Source of the DNA: Frigidibacter oleivorans
Lineage (GTDB): Bacteria > Pseudomonadota > Alphaproteobacteria > Rhodobacterales > Rhodobacteraceae
DNA length: 64,000 nt
Assembly: GCF_003993775.1 (NCBI RefSeq)
Contig: NZ_RJRZ01000003.1
Coordinates: 124,001 to 188,000, forward strand
Reading direction: 5' to 3'
A program made the translations under genes and the position numbers. Numbering within the stretch: position 1 is the first letter of the stretch; every line of letters starts with the position of its first letter. A model generated the notes under the pieces. It ran no database searches. It saw only the letters and a program-made list of their open reading frames with translations, and was not told the DNA's origin. This document shows positions 9,116-18,394 of this stretch, piece after piece.

Positions 9116-10036
9116 ATGGCCCTACCGATCTACGCCTCGCCGCTGGAACGCGTCTGGCACTGGACCTATCGCGTCCTCTGCGCGCTGATCTTCCTGTTCC
9201 TGATCGCGCCGATCCTGATCGTGATCCCGCTCAGCTTCAACGCCGAGCCCTATTTCACCTTCACCGAAAAGATGCTGTCGCTGGATCCCACCGGCTATTC
9301 GCTGCGCTGGTACGACCTGCTGCTGACCTTCGGGATGCAGGCACCGGACGCGGCGCGCGACGGCGGCTGGTGGGGCGATGTCTGGCGCAACGCGACCTGG
9401 GTGCAGGTGGCGAAGAACTCGGTGGTGATCGGCTTCTTCTCGACCCTTCTCGCCACCGCACTCGGCACGCTGGCGGCGCTCGGCCTCAGCCGGCCCGAGA
9501 TGCCGTTCCGCCGCTCGATCATGGCGATCCTGATCTCGCCGATGATCGTGCCGATCATCATCACCGCGACGGGGCTGTTCTTCTTCTACTCCTCGATCGG
9601 CATCCGCAACTGGGGCGTGCCCTATCTGGGCGTGATCCTCGCCCATGCGACGCTGGGCATTCCCTTCGTCATCATCACCGTCACCGCCACGCTGGTGGGA
9701 TTCGACCATTCGCTGACCCGGGCCGCCGCCTCGCTGGGGGCGGCACCGGCGACGATCTTCCGCAAGATCACCCTGCCGCTGATCCTGCCCGGCATGGTGT
9801 CGGGCGCGCTCTTCGCCTTCGTCACCTCCTTCGACGAGGTGGTGGTGGTGATGTTCATCGCCGCGCCCGACGAACAGACGATCCCGCGGCAGATGTGGAA
9901 CGGCATCCGCGAACAGATCAGCCCGGCGATCCTGTCGGTGGCGACGATCCTGGTGGTGGTGTCGGTCCTGCTGCTGGCCACGATCGAGATCCTGCGCCGC
10001 CGGGGCGAACGGCTGCGCGGCGTCACCCCGGCGTAA
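9116..10036 (+). CDS. ABC transporter permease, PotC/PotI-like
   Basis: This 306-residue inner-membrane protein is the second permease of the importer. Six or so hydrophobic segments are visible, and the EAA-like loop reads AAASLGAAPATIFRKITLPL. It begins after GGGAGACGACGA (ribosome site about 8 bases upstream of ATG 9116) and is the last gene of the transporter operon. The following 190 bases are non-coding and separate it from the exopolysaccharide operon. Confidence 0.92.
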   Translation: MALPIYASPLERVWHWTYRVLCALIFLFLIAPILIVIPLSFNAEPYFTFTEKMLSLDPTGYSLRWYDLLLTFGMQAPDAARDGGWWGDVWRNATWVQVAKNSVVIGFFSTLLATALGTLAALGLSRPEMPFRRSIMAILISPMIVPIIITATGLFFFYSSIGIRNWGVPYLGVILAHATLGIPFVIITVTATLVGFDHSLTRAAASLGAAPATIFRKITLPLILPGMVSGALFAFVTSFDEVVVVMFIAAPDEQTIPRQMWNGIREQISPAILSVATILVVVSVLLLATIEILRRRGERLRGVTPA

Positions 10037-10228
10037 GCGCCTTTGCCAGAGAGTCTCCGCTCTCCCCTCGGCTGAGCGCCCCCGGCGGCGATACCCCCTG
10101 ACGTGCAGCGCGGCACGCCCGCGAATTTCCGTTAGGGAATATGAAAATTGAACCGTATAGTCAGGCCATATTTTCGTTGATCCCGGGCCGTCGCGGCCCG
10201 CGACAGGTCATTGGTTTCGGAGGGTGTT
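10037..10228 (+). promoter_or_regulatory. Probable promoter region of the exopolysaccharide operon
   Basis: The stretch contains an unusually AT-rich pocket (10130-10180), with inverted repeats AATATG/CATATT and GAAAAT/ATTTTC, followed by a 15-base palindrome (GTCGCGG-C-CCGCGAC, 10190-10204). A TTGAAC (10148-10153) could be a -35 but the spacing to TATTTT is only 15. The palindrome may be an operator or an RNA hairpin; both roles are inferred from position. Confidence 0.4.
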
Positions 10229-12205
10229 GTGCAGTCACAACGCCGGTTTCCACCACGCTCCGACCTTGCCGCCGCCGCGGCGGAGCCGGGGTCCGTCCGG
10301 CTGATGCCGCTGCCCGGCGGCCGGGCCGGCGTCCAGCCGGGCCAGGCCCAGCCGGGGATCGGCTTTCCCGGCATCGGCCAGCTGATCCGGCGCTATGCGC
10401 TGATGATCCTCGCCATCGCCGTCCTCGGGCTGACGATCACCTACCTCTCGGTCCGCGCGCAGGAGCCGCGCTTCGAGACGGTGGCGCGGATCGTGCTGGA
10501 CCCGGTCGCGACCCAGCTCGATCCCGGCGCGGCCGAGGTGCACCGGACCACCGTGTCCGATGCCGAGGTGGCGACGGAACTCGACGTGATGCGCTCGCGC
10601 GATTTCCTGCTGAAGGTCGCCGAGGCGCTGCGGCTGTTCGAGGACCCGGATTTCAACCCGGACTGGCAGCCGCCGCCCGCGGATGCCGACCCCGCCGCAG
10701 ATGCGCCCGCCGACCCCGCTGCCGGCCCGCCCGCAGACCCGCCCCCCCCGCCCTCGGCCGAGGCCGAGGAGGCGGTCGTGACCAAGCTGCTGTCGACCTT
10801 CTGGCTGAACAGCACCCCCGGCTCGCTGACCATCGATATCCATGTCGCCGATACCCGCGCCGAACGCGCCGCCGCCATCGCCAATGCGCTGGCCCAGACC
10901 TTCATCGCGCAGTCGCTGGACGTGCAGCAGGGCGGGCTGCGGCAGATGGTGGAATTCCTCGAGGAACGGCTGACCGGCCTGCGGACCAACCTCGCCGAGG
11001 CGGAACTCGAATCCGCCACCTGGATCCGCTTCAACGAACTCGACAACCCCGATGTCCGGCTGGGCCTGCTGACCGATCTGGAACGCGTCACCGCGCAGAT
11101 CGCCATCGCCGGCGACGACGCCGAGGTCCAGGCCGGGCTTCAGGCGGAACGGGCAAGGATCGACGCGGCGCTGCGCGACCGGTCGCAGGCCGAATTGCGG
11201 CGGGTGCGGATGGACCGCTATCTGGAAACGCTGCGCACCCGCGAGGGGCTGTTCGCCAACCGTTATGACGCGCTGCTGGCGCAGCTGTCGATCCTCGCGC
11301 CCTCGGCCCGGCAGGTATCCTACGCGCATGTGCCGCTGTCGCCCTCGGCCCCGAACCTCAACACGGCGATGGCGGGGGCGCTGGTGGGCTCGCTCGCCAT
11401 CGGCTTCGTCGCGGCGATGTTCCGCGCCTCGATCGACGACCGGGCCTGGGCGGGGCGGCCGGTGGCCGAGGCGGCGGGACTGGTGCCGCTCGGCCGCCTG
11501 CCCCGGATCGGGCGGCGGCAGGCGGCGCGCCCCGGCGCCGGGGCGGCGGGGGTGCCGCTGGCACTGCGCGAGGCGGCGCGGCCGATCCTGACGCAGATCC
11601 GGCTGCAGGTGGAACGGCAGGGCGGCCGGCAGACGCCGCTGGTGCTGCTGGTCGGTTCGACCCGGCGCGGCGAGGGCCGCACGACGCTGGCGCTGGCGCT
11701 GGCCGCCGCGGCGGCGGCCGAGGGCGAACGGGCGCTGGTCATCGACCTCGACAGCCCCGGCCATGGCGCCGCCGACATGCTGGGGCTGTCGCGGTCGGCG
11801 GTCGCCTTTGCCACCGGCCCGGCCGAGGCGGCGCGGCTGATGCGCGAGATCCGGCACCACGCGGCGCCCGGGGGGCTGTCGCTGCTGGCGCCGGCGGCGG
11901 GCCGGGCGCTGCCCCGGCAACTGTTCGCGCCGCGCGCGGGGGCGGAGGGTGGAGCGGCGGCGCTGGCGGAGGCCGGCAACCCCGCCGGGCTGTTCGACCT
12001 GCTGCGCGCGGAAACGGACCTGATCGTGATCGACGCGCCGCCGGCGCTGGAAGGCGATGCCTGCCTGCGGCTCGCGGGGCTTGCCGATGCGGTGGTGCTG
12101 GCCTGCCGGACCGCCGGCACCCCCACCGCCCGCCTGCGCGAGGCGGCGGCGCTGTTGCGGCGCAACGGCTCCGATCCCTGCGGCGTGGTCGAGAACCATG
12201 GCTGA
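10229..12205 (+). CDS. Wzz-type chain-length protein with degenerate BY-kinase domain
   Basis: The 658-residue inner-membrane protein has the layout of GumC/ExoP proteins: N-terminal membrane helix (about 55-75), Wzz-like periplasmic region with coiled coil, a second membrane helix (about 385) and a C-terminal P-loop domain. The P-loop reads GSTRRGEGRTT, so the invariant Walker A Lys is Arg484; Walker A' (LVIDLD) and Walker B (IVIDAPP) are recognisable. The protein ends in GVVENHG without the usual Tyr cluster, so it is probably not an active autophosphorylating kinase. I chose GTG at 10229 because GGAGGG lies 5 bases upstream. It leads the exopolysaccharide operon and likely sets polymer length with the export protein. 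Confidence 0.88.
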   Translation: MQSQRRFPPRSDLAAAAAEPGSVRLMPLPGGRAGVQPGQAQPGIGFPGIGQLIRRYALMILAIAVLGLTITYLSVRAQEPRFETVARIVLDPVATQLDPGAAEVHRTTVSDAEVATELDVMRSRDFLLKVAEALRLFEDPDFNPDWQPPPADADPAADAPADPAAGPPADPPPPPSAEAEEAVVTKLLSTFWLNSTPGSLTIDIHVADTRAERAAAIANALAQTFIAQSLDVQQGGLRQMVEFLEERLTGLRTNLAEAELESATWIRFNELDNPDVRLGLLTDLERVTAQIAIAGDDAEVQAGLQAERARIDAALRDRSQAELRRVRMDRYLETLRTREGLFANRYDALLAQLSILAPSARQVSYAHVPLSPSAPNLNTAMAGALVGSLAIGFVAAMFRASIDDRAWAGRPVAEAAGLVPLGRLPRIGRRQAARPGAGAAGVPLALREAARPILTQIRLQVERQGGRQTPLVLLVGSTRRGEGRTTLALALAAAAAAEGERALVIDLDSPGHGAADMLGLSRSAVAFATGPAEAARLMREIRHHAAPGGLSLLAPAAGRALPRQLFAPRAGAEGGAAALAEAGNPAGLFDLLRAETDLIVIDAPPALEGDACLRLAGLADAVVLACRTAGTPTARLREAAALLRRNGSDPCGVVENHG

Positions 12206-12238
12206 CCCGCGCCCCGCCCGATCCGAAGGGGGCGCCTG

Positions 12239-13561
12239 ATGCTGCGCCGCATCGCCCGGAACGCCAGCTGGTCGCTGTCGGCCGAGGTGATCGGCGCCGG
12301 GCTCGGCATCGTGTCGCTGGGGATCGCGGCCCATGCGCTCGGCCCCGCCGGGCTGGGGGTGTTGGCGCTGGTGCAGGCCTGGACGCGGATCGTGGACCGG
12401 CTGTGCCGGCTGGAACCGTGGCAGGCGGTGATCAAGAACGGGATCGCGGCGCTGGACGCGGGCGAGGCCGACCGCCTGCGCCGGCTGGTCAAGTTCTCGC
12501 TGCTGGTGGACCTCGCGGGCAGCGCGCTGTCGGGAACGGTGACGCTGCTGCTGGCGGCATTCGCGGCGGGGCTTTTGTCCCTGCCCGAGGGCGGGGGCAC
12601 CTATCTGGCGGTGCTGGCCATCGGCCTTTTCGCCAGTTTCCGCCCCACCGGGCTCGCCATCCTGCGCATCCATGACCGGTTCGACCTGCTGGCCAAGCTG
12701 GACGTGTCGGTGGCGACGGGGCGGCTGCTGCTGTCGCTGGCCGTGCTGGCGGCGGGGGGCGGGATCTGGGCCTTCGTGCTGATCGCGCTGGCCGAAAGCC
12801 TGGGCAACGGCATCGGGCCCCTGGTGCTGGGCTGGCGGCAGCTGGCCCGGCGCGGGCATGGCCATGCGCTGCGCCTGCCGCTGCGGGGGCTGCTGCGGGA
12901 AAATCCCGGGCTGCTGCGGCTGCTGTGGAACTCCAACTTCAACGTCATCCTGCGCCAGACCGCGCAGCGGCTGGACATCGTGATCCTGTCGCAGCTGGTC
13001 GGGCCGGTGCAGATCGGCTGGTTCCATGTCGCGCGGCGGGTGTCGGACGTGTCGCTGAAATTCTCGCGCCCGCTGATCCAGGCGATCTTCCCGGAACTGT
13101 CGCGGCTGTGGGCGGCGGGCCAGCGCGACCGCTTCCTGCATGTGATCCGGCTGGCCAGCGGCATCATCGCCGGGATCTGCATCGTGGCGCTGGTTCCGGC
13201 CGCGCTGATGATGCCGCAGCTTCTGTCGCTGGCGCTCGGGCCCGAGTTCCGCGGCGCGAGCCAGATCGTCACCGTGCAGATGTTCGCGGTGCTGATCTAC
13301 ATGTCGGCCTCGGTGCTGAATGCGGGGCTGCTGTCGATGGGCCGCGACCGCGAACTGGTGCGGGTGACGACGCTGGGCAGCGCCGTCTTCCTCGCCGCGA
13401 TCGCGCCCTTGGTGCTGGTCTTCGGCACGGTCGGCGCCTCGGTCGCGCACGTGCTGTTCAACGGCATCCTCGCCCTGGGCTTCCTGGCGGTGCTGCGGGC
13501 GGGGCTGCGCGCGGGCGGCGGGCGGATGGCCCCCCCGGGCGCGGAAGGGGGCCTCGCATGA
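12239..13561 (+). CDS. Polysaccharide flippase, Wzx/MATE-like
   Basis: The 440-residue integral membrane protein has about 12 hydrophobic segments and the N-terminal pattern of the polysaccharide transport family (ARNASWSLSAEVIGAGLGI). It would flip lipid-linked repeat units across the inner membrane before polymerisation. The stop overlaps the start of the polymerase gene by four bases (ATGA), supporting a coupled Wzx-Wzy pair. Flippase sequences diverge widely, so the transported unit cannot be predicted. Confidence 0.88.
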   Translation: MLRRIARNASWSLSAEVIGAGLGIVSLGIAAHALGPAGLGVLALVQAWTRIVDRLCRLEPWQAVIKNGIAALDAGEADRLRRLVKFSLLVDLAGSALSGTVTLLLAAFAAGLLSLPEGGGTYLAVLAIGLFASFRPTGLAILRIHDRFDLLAKLDVSVATGRLLLSLAVLAAGGGIWAFVLIALAESLGNGIGPLVLGWRQLARRGHGHALRLPLRGLLRENPGLLRLLWNSNFNVILRQTAQRLDIVILSQLVGPVQIGWFHVARRVSDVSLKFSRPLIQAIFPELSRLWAAGQRDRFLHVIRLASGIIAGICIVALVPAALMMPQLLSLALGPEFRGASQIVTVQMFAVLIYMSASVLNAGLLSMGRDRELVRVTTLGSAVFLAAIAPLVLVFGTVGASVAHVLFNGILALGFLAVLRAGLRAGGGRMAPPGAEGGLA

Positions 13562-14853
13562 TCGCCGCGGGCGCCCCCGGCTGGCGGCCCCGGGCGGGGA
13601 TGCCGCCCGGCGTGCGGGCGGTGCAGCCCGCGCGCGCGCCCTCGGAACGGCTGGAATTCGCGCTGGTGGCGCTGGCGGTCCTGTTCTCGCCGGTCAATTA
13701 CCTGCGGCTCGACGCGGTCTATTTCACGCTGGCCGACGGGTTCATGCTGATCGCGCTGCCGGTGCTGATCGCCAATCGCCGGTTCAGCCTGCAACCGCTC
13801 GGCCCCTCCTCGCCGCTGTGGCTGGGCGCGACGCTGATGATCGCCACCGGGCTGATGCTGGGCTCGATGATCAACGGCGATCCGGTGGCGGGGGTGACGG
13901 GGGTCGCGCAATACATCTTCTCGCTGGTGCTGGTGCCGTTGCTGCTGGTGAACCGACCGCGGGACGAGGTGGTGCAGCTGATCGCGGTCTTCGTGCTGTC
14001 GATGGTGCTGGTGGCGCTGCATGGCGCCTGGCTGGTGAATTTCCACGAGGGGCCGACCCCCTTCATCGCCGGCAACGGCCGCCTGCGGTCGCTGGTCGAG
14101 CGCAGCAACGAATGCGCAAGCCTGATGGCGCTGGCGATCGTGTTCCTGCTGTGGCTGCGCTTCACCCGCTGGCTGCCGGTCTGGGCCTTCGCCATCGCGC
14201 TGCCGGTGCTGGGTTACGGGCTGCTGCTGACCGGGTCCAACACCGGGCTGCTGCTGACCATCGCCGGGTCGCTGGCGCTGGCCTTCCTCAGCGGGTCGAT
14301 GCGGATCGGGCTGATCCTGCTGCTGTCGGGGGCAGCGGCGCTGGCGGTGACGATCCTGTGGGGCGAGCTGTTCCTGCCCGATGTCTTCGTCCGCCGGGTG
14401 CTGGGGGCGCTGCAATCGGGCGACATCGCCGAGGCGGGCACCTTCGAGGGCCGGCTGCTGCTGATGCGCGAGGCCGAGCGGATCGCCAACGACACGATCC
14501 TGATCGGGCTGGGGGTGGACGAATACCGGACCGTCAGCGCCTATAACAACCCGGTGCACAACGTCTATCTGCTGGTCCTGGCCGAAGGCGGGCTGATGGC
14601 GCTGATGGGGCTGGGGGGGCTGCTGCTGGCGGGCCTGCACGCGGGCTGGCTGGCGATGCGGCAGCCGGACAGCCGCTGGTCGGCGACGCTGACCCTGACC
14701 GTGGTGGTGATGGTGGCGCTGTGCCTGACCGGCATCCCGCATTTCTATGCCCGGTTCTGGGCCGTGCCCTGGATCCTTGCCATCGCCGCCAGCACGGCAG
14801 GCATCGGTACGGGCACCGGGGCGGGCGGGCGCGCGCTGCAACCGCAGGTTTAA
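13558..14853 (+). CDS. O-antigen ligase/Wzy-like polymerase
   Basis: The 431-residue membrane protein has about 11 hydrophobic segments and a larger periplasmic loop (about 285-335) containing the motif VHNVYLLVLAEGGL, typical of the O-antigen ligase/Wzy superfamily (conserved His before N-x-Y). It would polymerise repeat units in the periplasm, or act as ligase. Between flippase and export-protein genes, polymerase is the better reading. Start is the ATGA overlap at 13558; the reading frame is open upstream but without homology. Confidence 0.85.
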   Translation: MIAAGAPGWRPRAGMPPGVRAVQPARAPSERLEFALVALAVLFSPVNYLRLDAVYFTLADGFMLIALPVLIANRRFSLQPLGPSSPLWLGATLMIATGLMLGSMINGDPVAGVTGVAQYIFSLVLVPLLLVNRPRDEVVQLIAVFVLSMVLVALHGAWLVNFHEGPTPFIAGNGRLRSLVERSNECASLMALAIVFLLWLRFTRWLPVWAFAIALPVLGYGLLLTGSNTGLLLTIAGSLALAFLSGSMRIGLILLLSGAAALAVTILWGELFLPDVFVRRVLGALQSGDIAEAGTFEGRLLLMREAERIANDTILIGLGVDEYRTVSAYNNPVHNVYLLVLAEGGLMALMGLGGLLLAGLHAGWLAMRQPDSRWSATLTLTVVVMVALCLTGIPHFYARFWAVPWILAIAASTAGIGTGTGAGGRALQPQV

Positions 14854-14980
14854 CGGCGCCGCTTCGGCGGGCAGACATCCCGTGCAAGTTCCTGAATTCT
14901 TTCCCGCTTGACTTTTTTGGAATGCGATTCGGCCGCGCTGTGTTACGCTAGGCCCATGTTTTAGATGACGACTTGTTTGA

Positions 14981-16225
14981 ATGGGGTTCACGGTGATCTG
15001 GTTTCGCCCCTTGCTTTCCGTCCTTGCCATGGCCTGGCTGGCGGCCGGTGCCGCCGCAGCCGACCCCTATGCCTTTGCGGGCGGCGAGCGGATCGTGCTG
15101 CGCGTCGGCGAATGGAACAGCGTCGCGCGCAACTTCACCTCGTGGGAGGGGTTGAGCGGCGAATTCGGCGTGGCCCCCGACGGCACCATCCTGCTGCCGC
15201 TCGCCGGACCGGTCGCCGTGACCGGCAAGACGGCCGAGATGCTGTCCGACGAGATCGCCGATCTGCTGCAGCGCCGCATCGGCCTATCGCAGCGACCCGC
15301 GGTCTCGCTGGAAATTGCCGCCTACAAGCCGATCTATGTGGGCGGTTCGGTGTCGGACCCGGGCAGCTATCCCTTCGACTATGACATGACGGTGGAACAG
15401 GCCGTCGCCGTGGCGGGTGGGCTGTTCCGGCCGGCGGCGACGCTGGACCAGGGCGCGTCGCAGCGGCTGGTGCAGATGCGCAGCGAACTGGACCGGATGC
15501 AGGGCCGGATCCTGGAACTGGAGACGGCCGAGGCGCGGCTTCAGGCGGAACTCGCCGCCTATGAGGGCGACAACCTGTCGGGCCCCGTCACCTTTGCCGG
15601 GGCCGACACCCGCCACGGGCTGCTGCAGATGGACATCCTGCAGGCCAACCGCGCCGCGCTGCTGAAGCGCCGCGCCAGCCTCGCCGATCTCGAGGCGCTG
15701 CTGCGCGAGCAGATCACCACGATGACCACCGAGATCGGCCTGCGCGACCGGCAACTCGCCTCGGCGAAAGAGAACCTGCAAAGCGCCGAGTCGCTGGCCG
15801 AACGCGGGCTGACGGTGAATTCGCGGGTGAACGACGTGATGTTCACCGTCAACGATTTCGAGGCCAAGCGGCTGCAGCTGGAACTGGGCAAGCTGACCGC
15901 CGAACAGCAGCTGAACGGCGCGCTGCGGGATCAGGCCTCGCTGCTGGCCGATGCGCGGGCGAAGCGGCTGGAGGAACTGGCCGCGGTGCGCAGCGAACTG
16001 GGCGACACGCGGATCCGGCTGGCGGGCCAGCGCGACCTTTATGCGCAGGCCTCGCTGGCGGCGGGGGCGGTCATCGCCGACGCCCCGGCCCCGGTCGCGC
16101 GCTATGCGGTGTCGCGCGCCGCGGGCGGGCAGATCGAGACGCTGGAGCTTGGCCCGACCGACCGGCTGAAGCCGGGCGATACCTTGACCGTCGAGGTCGT
16201 GCTGAAGACGGGCGTGTCGAACTGA
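14981..16225 (+). CDS. Polysaccharide export protein with Poly_export/SLBB and coiled coil
   Basis: A 414-residue exported protein with a signal peptide (cleavage near AGAAAA-DPYAF). It has a Poly_export N-terminal domain (about 28-105), one SLBB-like segment (PIYVGGSVSDPGSYPF), then a long helical coiled-coil region (about 155-345) and a short beta-rich end. No lipobox Cys is present, unlike Wza lipoproteins, so it may be a periplasmic adaptor in the manner of GumB/ExoF-type proteins. The coiled coil probably contacts the Wzz-like protein. The ATG at 14981 has a weak ribosome site; GTG at 14993 is an alternative. It follows a 127-base gap that is AT-richer than its surroundings. Confidence 0.87.
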   Translation: MGFTVIWFRPLLSVLAMAWLAAGAAAADPYAFAGGERIVLRVGEWNSVARNFTSWEGLSGEFGVAPDGTILLPLAGPVAVTGKTAEMLSDEIADLLQRRIGLSQRPAVSLEIAAYKPIYVGGSVSDPGSYPFDYDMTVEQAVAVAGGLFRPAATLDQGASQRLVQMRSELDRMQGRILELETAEARLQAELAAYEGDNLSGPVTFAGADTRHGLLQMDILQANRAALLKRRASLADLEALLREQITTMTTEIGLRDRQLASAKENLQSAESLAERGLTVNSRVNDVMFTVNDFEAKRLQLELGKLTAEQQLNGALRDQASLLADARAKRLEELAAVRSELGDTRIRLAGQRDLYAQASLAAGAVIADAPAPVARYAVSRAAGGQIETLELGPTDRLKPGDTLTVEVVLKTGVSN

Positions 16226-16269
16226 CGCCGCGCGACCGGAAACCTTGGGCCAGCAAGGGGTGGCCACGA

Positions 16270-17508
16270 ATGCAGCCAGTGAAGGTCCTGTTCCCGTTCG
16301 CCGGCGACACCGTGCTGGGCGGCAGCCATATCTCGGCGATGCAGCTGGCCGCCGGGCTGGACCGCGCCCGCTATCGGCCGCTGGTGCTGCTGCATTTCCG
16401 CGACGGCGTGGTGGGGGATCATGCGCGGTCGCTGGGGCTGGAGGTCGAGGTGCTGGCGGACATTCCGCTGCTGGGGGCGCGGGGGGGCGCGGGCAGCACG
16501 GCGACGGGCACGGCGACGGGCACGGCGACCGGAACGGGCCTTGCCGGCTATCTGTGGCGCAGCCTGCCGGCGCTGGTCCGGACGATCCGGGCCAGCGGCG
16601 CGGGGATCGTGCACACGCAGGACGGCCGGATGCATGCCAACTGGGCGCCGGCGACGCGGCTGGCCCGGCGCCGCCATGTCTGGCACCACCGGCAGGATCC
16701 CGGCGCCTTCGGGGTGAACCGGATCGCGCCGCTGCTGGCGGACCGCATCATCTCGGTCTCGGAATTCTCGCGCCCCTCGCACCCGCTGCGCCCGCTCGGC
16801 GACCGGCTGCAGGTGGTGCGCAGCCCCTTCGACACCGGCATCGCCCGGCCCGACCGCGCCGCCTGCCATGCCGAACTCGCGGCCGAGATCGGGGCGCCGG
16901 CGGATGCGGTACTGCTGGGGTATTTCGGGCTGCTGAACGCCCGCAAGCGCCCGGTGCATTTTGTCGAGGCGGTGGCGGCGATCCGCGACGCGCTGCCCGG
17001 CCGGGCGGTGCACGGGCTGATCTTCGGCCAGCCGGAACGCGCCGGGGACGGGCTGGACGCGGCCTGCCGGCAGCGGGCGCGGGATCTGGGGCTGGCGGAC
17101 CGGCTGCACCTGATGGGCTTTCGCGCGCCCATCGACCGCGCGATGGCCGGGGTCGACGCGACGCTGGTCACGGCACTTGGCGAACCCTTCGGCCGCACGC
17201 TGATCGAGGCGATGTGCCTTGGCACGCCGGTGGTGGCGACGCGGCATGGCGGCAATCCCGAGGCGATCGAGGACGGGGTGACGGGCTTCCTGGTCGATCC
17301 GGCCGACCCCGCGGCCTTCGTGGCGCCGGTGCTGCGGCTGCTGTCGGACCCGGACGGGACCGCGCGGCTGACCGCGGCGGCGCGCGCGGCGGTGATCGGC
17401 ACCTTCGGCACCGAGGCGCATGTCACGCGGATCATGGAGATCTATGACAGCCTGCGCCCGGCGGCCGGCATCGCGGGACCCGGCGGACGGGAAGGTGCCT
17501 ATGCGTGA
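16270..17508 (+). CDS. Glycosyltransferase family 4
   Basis: The 412-residue cytoplasmic GT-B enzyme has a glycine-rich acceptor loop near the start (GGSHISAMQLAAGLDR) and the GT4 donor-site block (GEPFGRTLIEAMCLGTPVVATRHGG, containing the E-x7-E motif). It would add one sugar of the exopolysaccharide repeat unit; donor and linkage are unknown. Residues 76-90 are a low-complexity (TATG) repeat encoded by tandem 12-bp units, a likely species-specific insertion in a loop. The 3' end overlaps the sulfotransferase start by eight bases. Confidence 0.9.
   Translation: MQPVKVLFPFAGDTVLGGSHISAMQLAAGLDRARYRPLVLLHFRDGVVGDHARSLGLEVEVLADIPLLGARGGAGSTATGTATGTATGTGLAGYLWRSLPALVRTIRASGAGIVHTQDGRMHANWAPATRLARRRHVWHHRQDPGAFGVNRIAPLLADRIISVSEFSRPSHPLRPLGDRLQVVRSPFDTGIARPDRAACHAELAAEIGAPADAVLLGYFGLLNARKRPVHFVEAVAAIRDALPGRAVHGLIFGQPERAGDGLDAACRQRARDLGLADRLHLMGFRAPIDRAMAGVDATLVTALGEPFGRTLIEAMCLGTPVVATRHGGNPEAIEDGVTGFLVDPADPAAFVAPVLRLLSDPDGTARLTAAARAAVIGTFGTEAHVTRIMEIYDSLRPAAGIAGPGGREGAYA
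16498..16539 (+). repeat. Tandem 12-bp units in the GT4 gene
   Basis: Two identical units ACGGCGACGGGC (16498-16509 and 16510-16521) are followed by a diverged unit (ACGGCGACCGGA) and a half unit. They encode repeats of Thr-Ala-Thr-Gly, keep the reading frame and sit in a surface loop of the glycosyltransferase. Confidence 0.85.
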
Positions 17509-18394
17509 TCCCGACTTCCTGATCATCGGCGCGGCGAAATGCGCCACGACCTGGCTGCAACGCTCGCTGCAGCGCAGCCCGGCCTTCGCCATGCCGGACC
17601 CGGAGCTGCACTACTTCTCGGAACAGTTCGACCGGGGGCCGGGATGGTATCGCGACCAGTTCGCGTCCCTGCCCGGGGCGGCGCGGCCGGGGGCGGTGCT
17701 GGGCGAGAAATCCAATTCCTACCTGACCCATCCCGAGGCCGCCGCCCGCATCCGCGCGGCCCTGCCCGAGGCGCGGCTGATCGTGCAGATGCGCGATCCG
17801 GTGGCGCGGGCCTATTCCGACTATTGCATGCTGCTGCGCCGGGGCAGCGTCGGGCGGGACATCGCCGCCCATCTCGACCCGCGGCTGGCGGCGGACGGGC
17901 GTTTCGTCGATCACGGGCGCTATGCCCATCACCTGCGCCGCTTCCTCGACCTCTTTCCGCGCGACCGGCTGCTGCTGCTGTTCTACGAGGACATCGCCCG
18001 CGATCCGGCGACGCAGCTGGAGCGGCTGGCACGGCATGTCCGCCACGACGGACGGCTGGAACCGCCGGTGATCGAGAAGGTCAAGGACAGCGGCGCGGCG
18101 GTGGTGCCCCTGCCCCTGCGCCGGATGCTGCGCCCGTTGCGGCCGCTGCTGGACCCGTTCCGCGACACGACGGGGATGCGCAACCTGCGCGGGCTGCTGG
18201 CGCGGCCCGTCAGCTATCCGCCCTTGACCCCCGACCTCGCGGCGCGGTTGCGCGACCACTATGCCGATGACATCGCCGCGCTGGCCGCGTTGACCGGGCG
18301 CGACCTGACGGCCTGGCTGGGGGGCGCGGCCATGCGGCCGGCGGAGGGGCCGGCGGAGGGGCCGGCTTCGGGACCGTGGCGGGCGGCGGGATGA
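17501..18394 (+). CDS. Sulfotransferase
   Basis: The 297-residue enzyme carries both PAPS-binding elements of the sulfotransferase family: the 5'-phosphosulfate loop GAAKCATTWL (Lys13) at the N-terminus and the 3'-phosphate element MRDPVARAYSDY in the middle. It would move sulfate from PAPS to a carbohydrate hydroxyl, so the exported polymer may be sulfated. Location inside the exopolysaccharide operon, overlapping both neighbours, supports a carbohydrate substrate. The last 20 residues are a Pro/Ala/Glu/Gly repeat tail from two exact 12-bp units. Confidence 0.9.
   Translation: MRDPDFLIIGAAKCATTWLQRSLQRSPAFAMPDPELHYFSEQFDRGPGWYRDQFASLPGAARPGAVLGEKSNSYLTHPEAAARIRAALPEARLIVQMRDPVARAYSDYCMLLRRGSVGRDIAAHLDPRLAADGRFVDHGRYAHHLRRFLDLFPRDRLLLLFYEDIARDPATQLERLARHVRHDGRLEPPVIEKVKDSGAAVVPLPLRRMLRPLRPLLDPFRDTTGMRNLRGLLARPVSYPPLTPDLAARLRDHYADDIAALAALTGRDLTAWLGGAAMRPAEGPAEGPASGPWRAAG
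18341..18364 (+). repeat. Two exact 12-bp tandem units at the sulfotransferase 3' end
   Basis: GCGGAGGGGCCG occurs twice in direct succession and encodes the PAEGPAEG part of the C-terminal tail. A further diverged unit follows. The repeat keeps the frame. Confidence 0.85.

Noticed and set aside
10235-13450. A 1071-codon open frame on the minus strand opposite the Wzz and Wzx genes
   Set aside because: Same shadow composition, lying across two well-supported genes and their junction; no domain or signal.
14908-14949. TTGACT near TTACGCT as a promoter for the export protein gene
   Set aside because: The spacing is about 30 bases, too long for a sigma-70 promoter.
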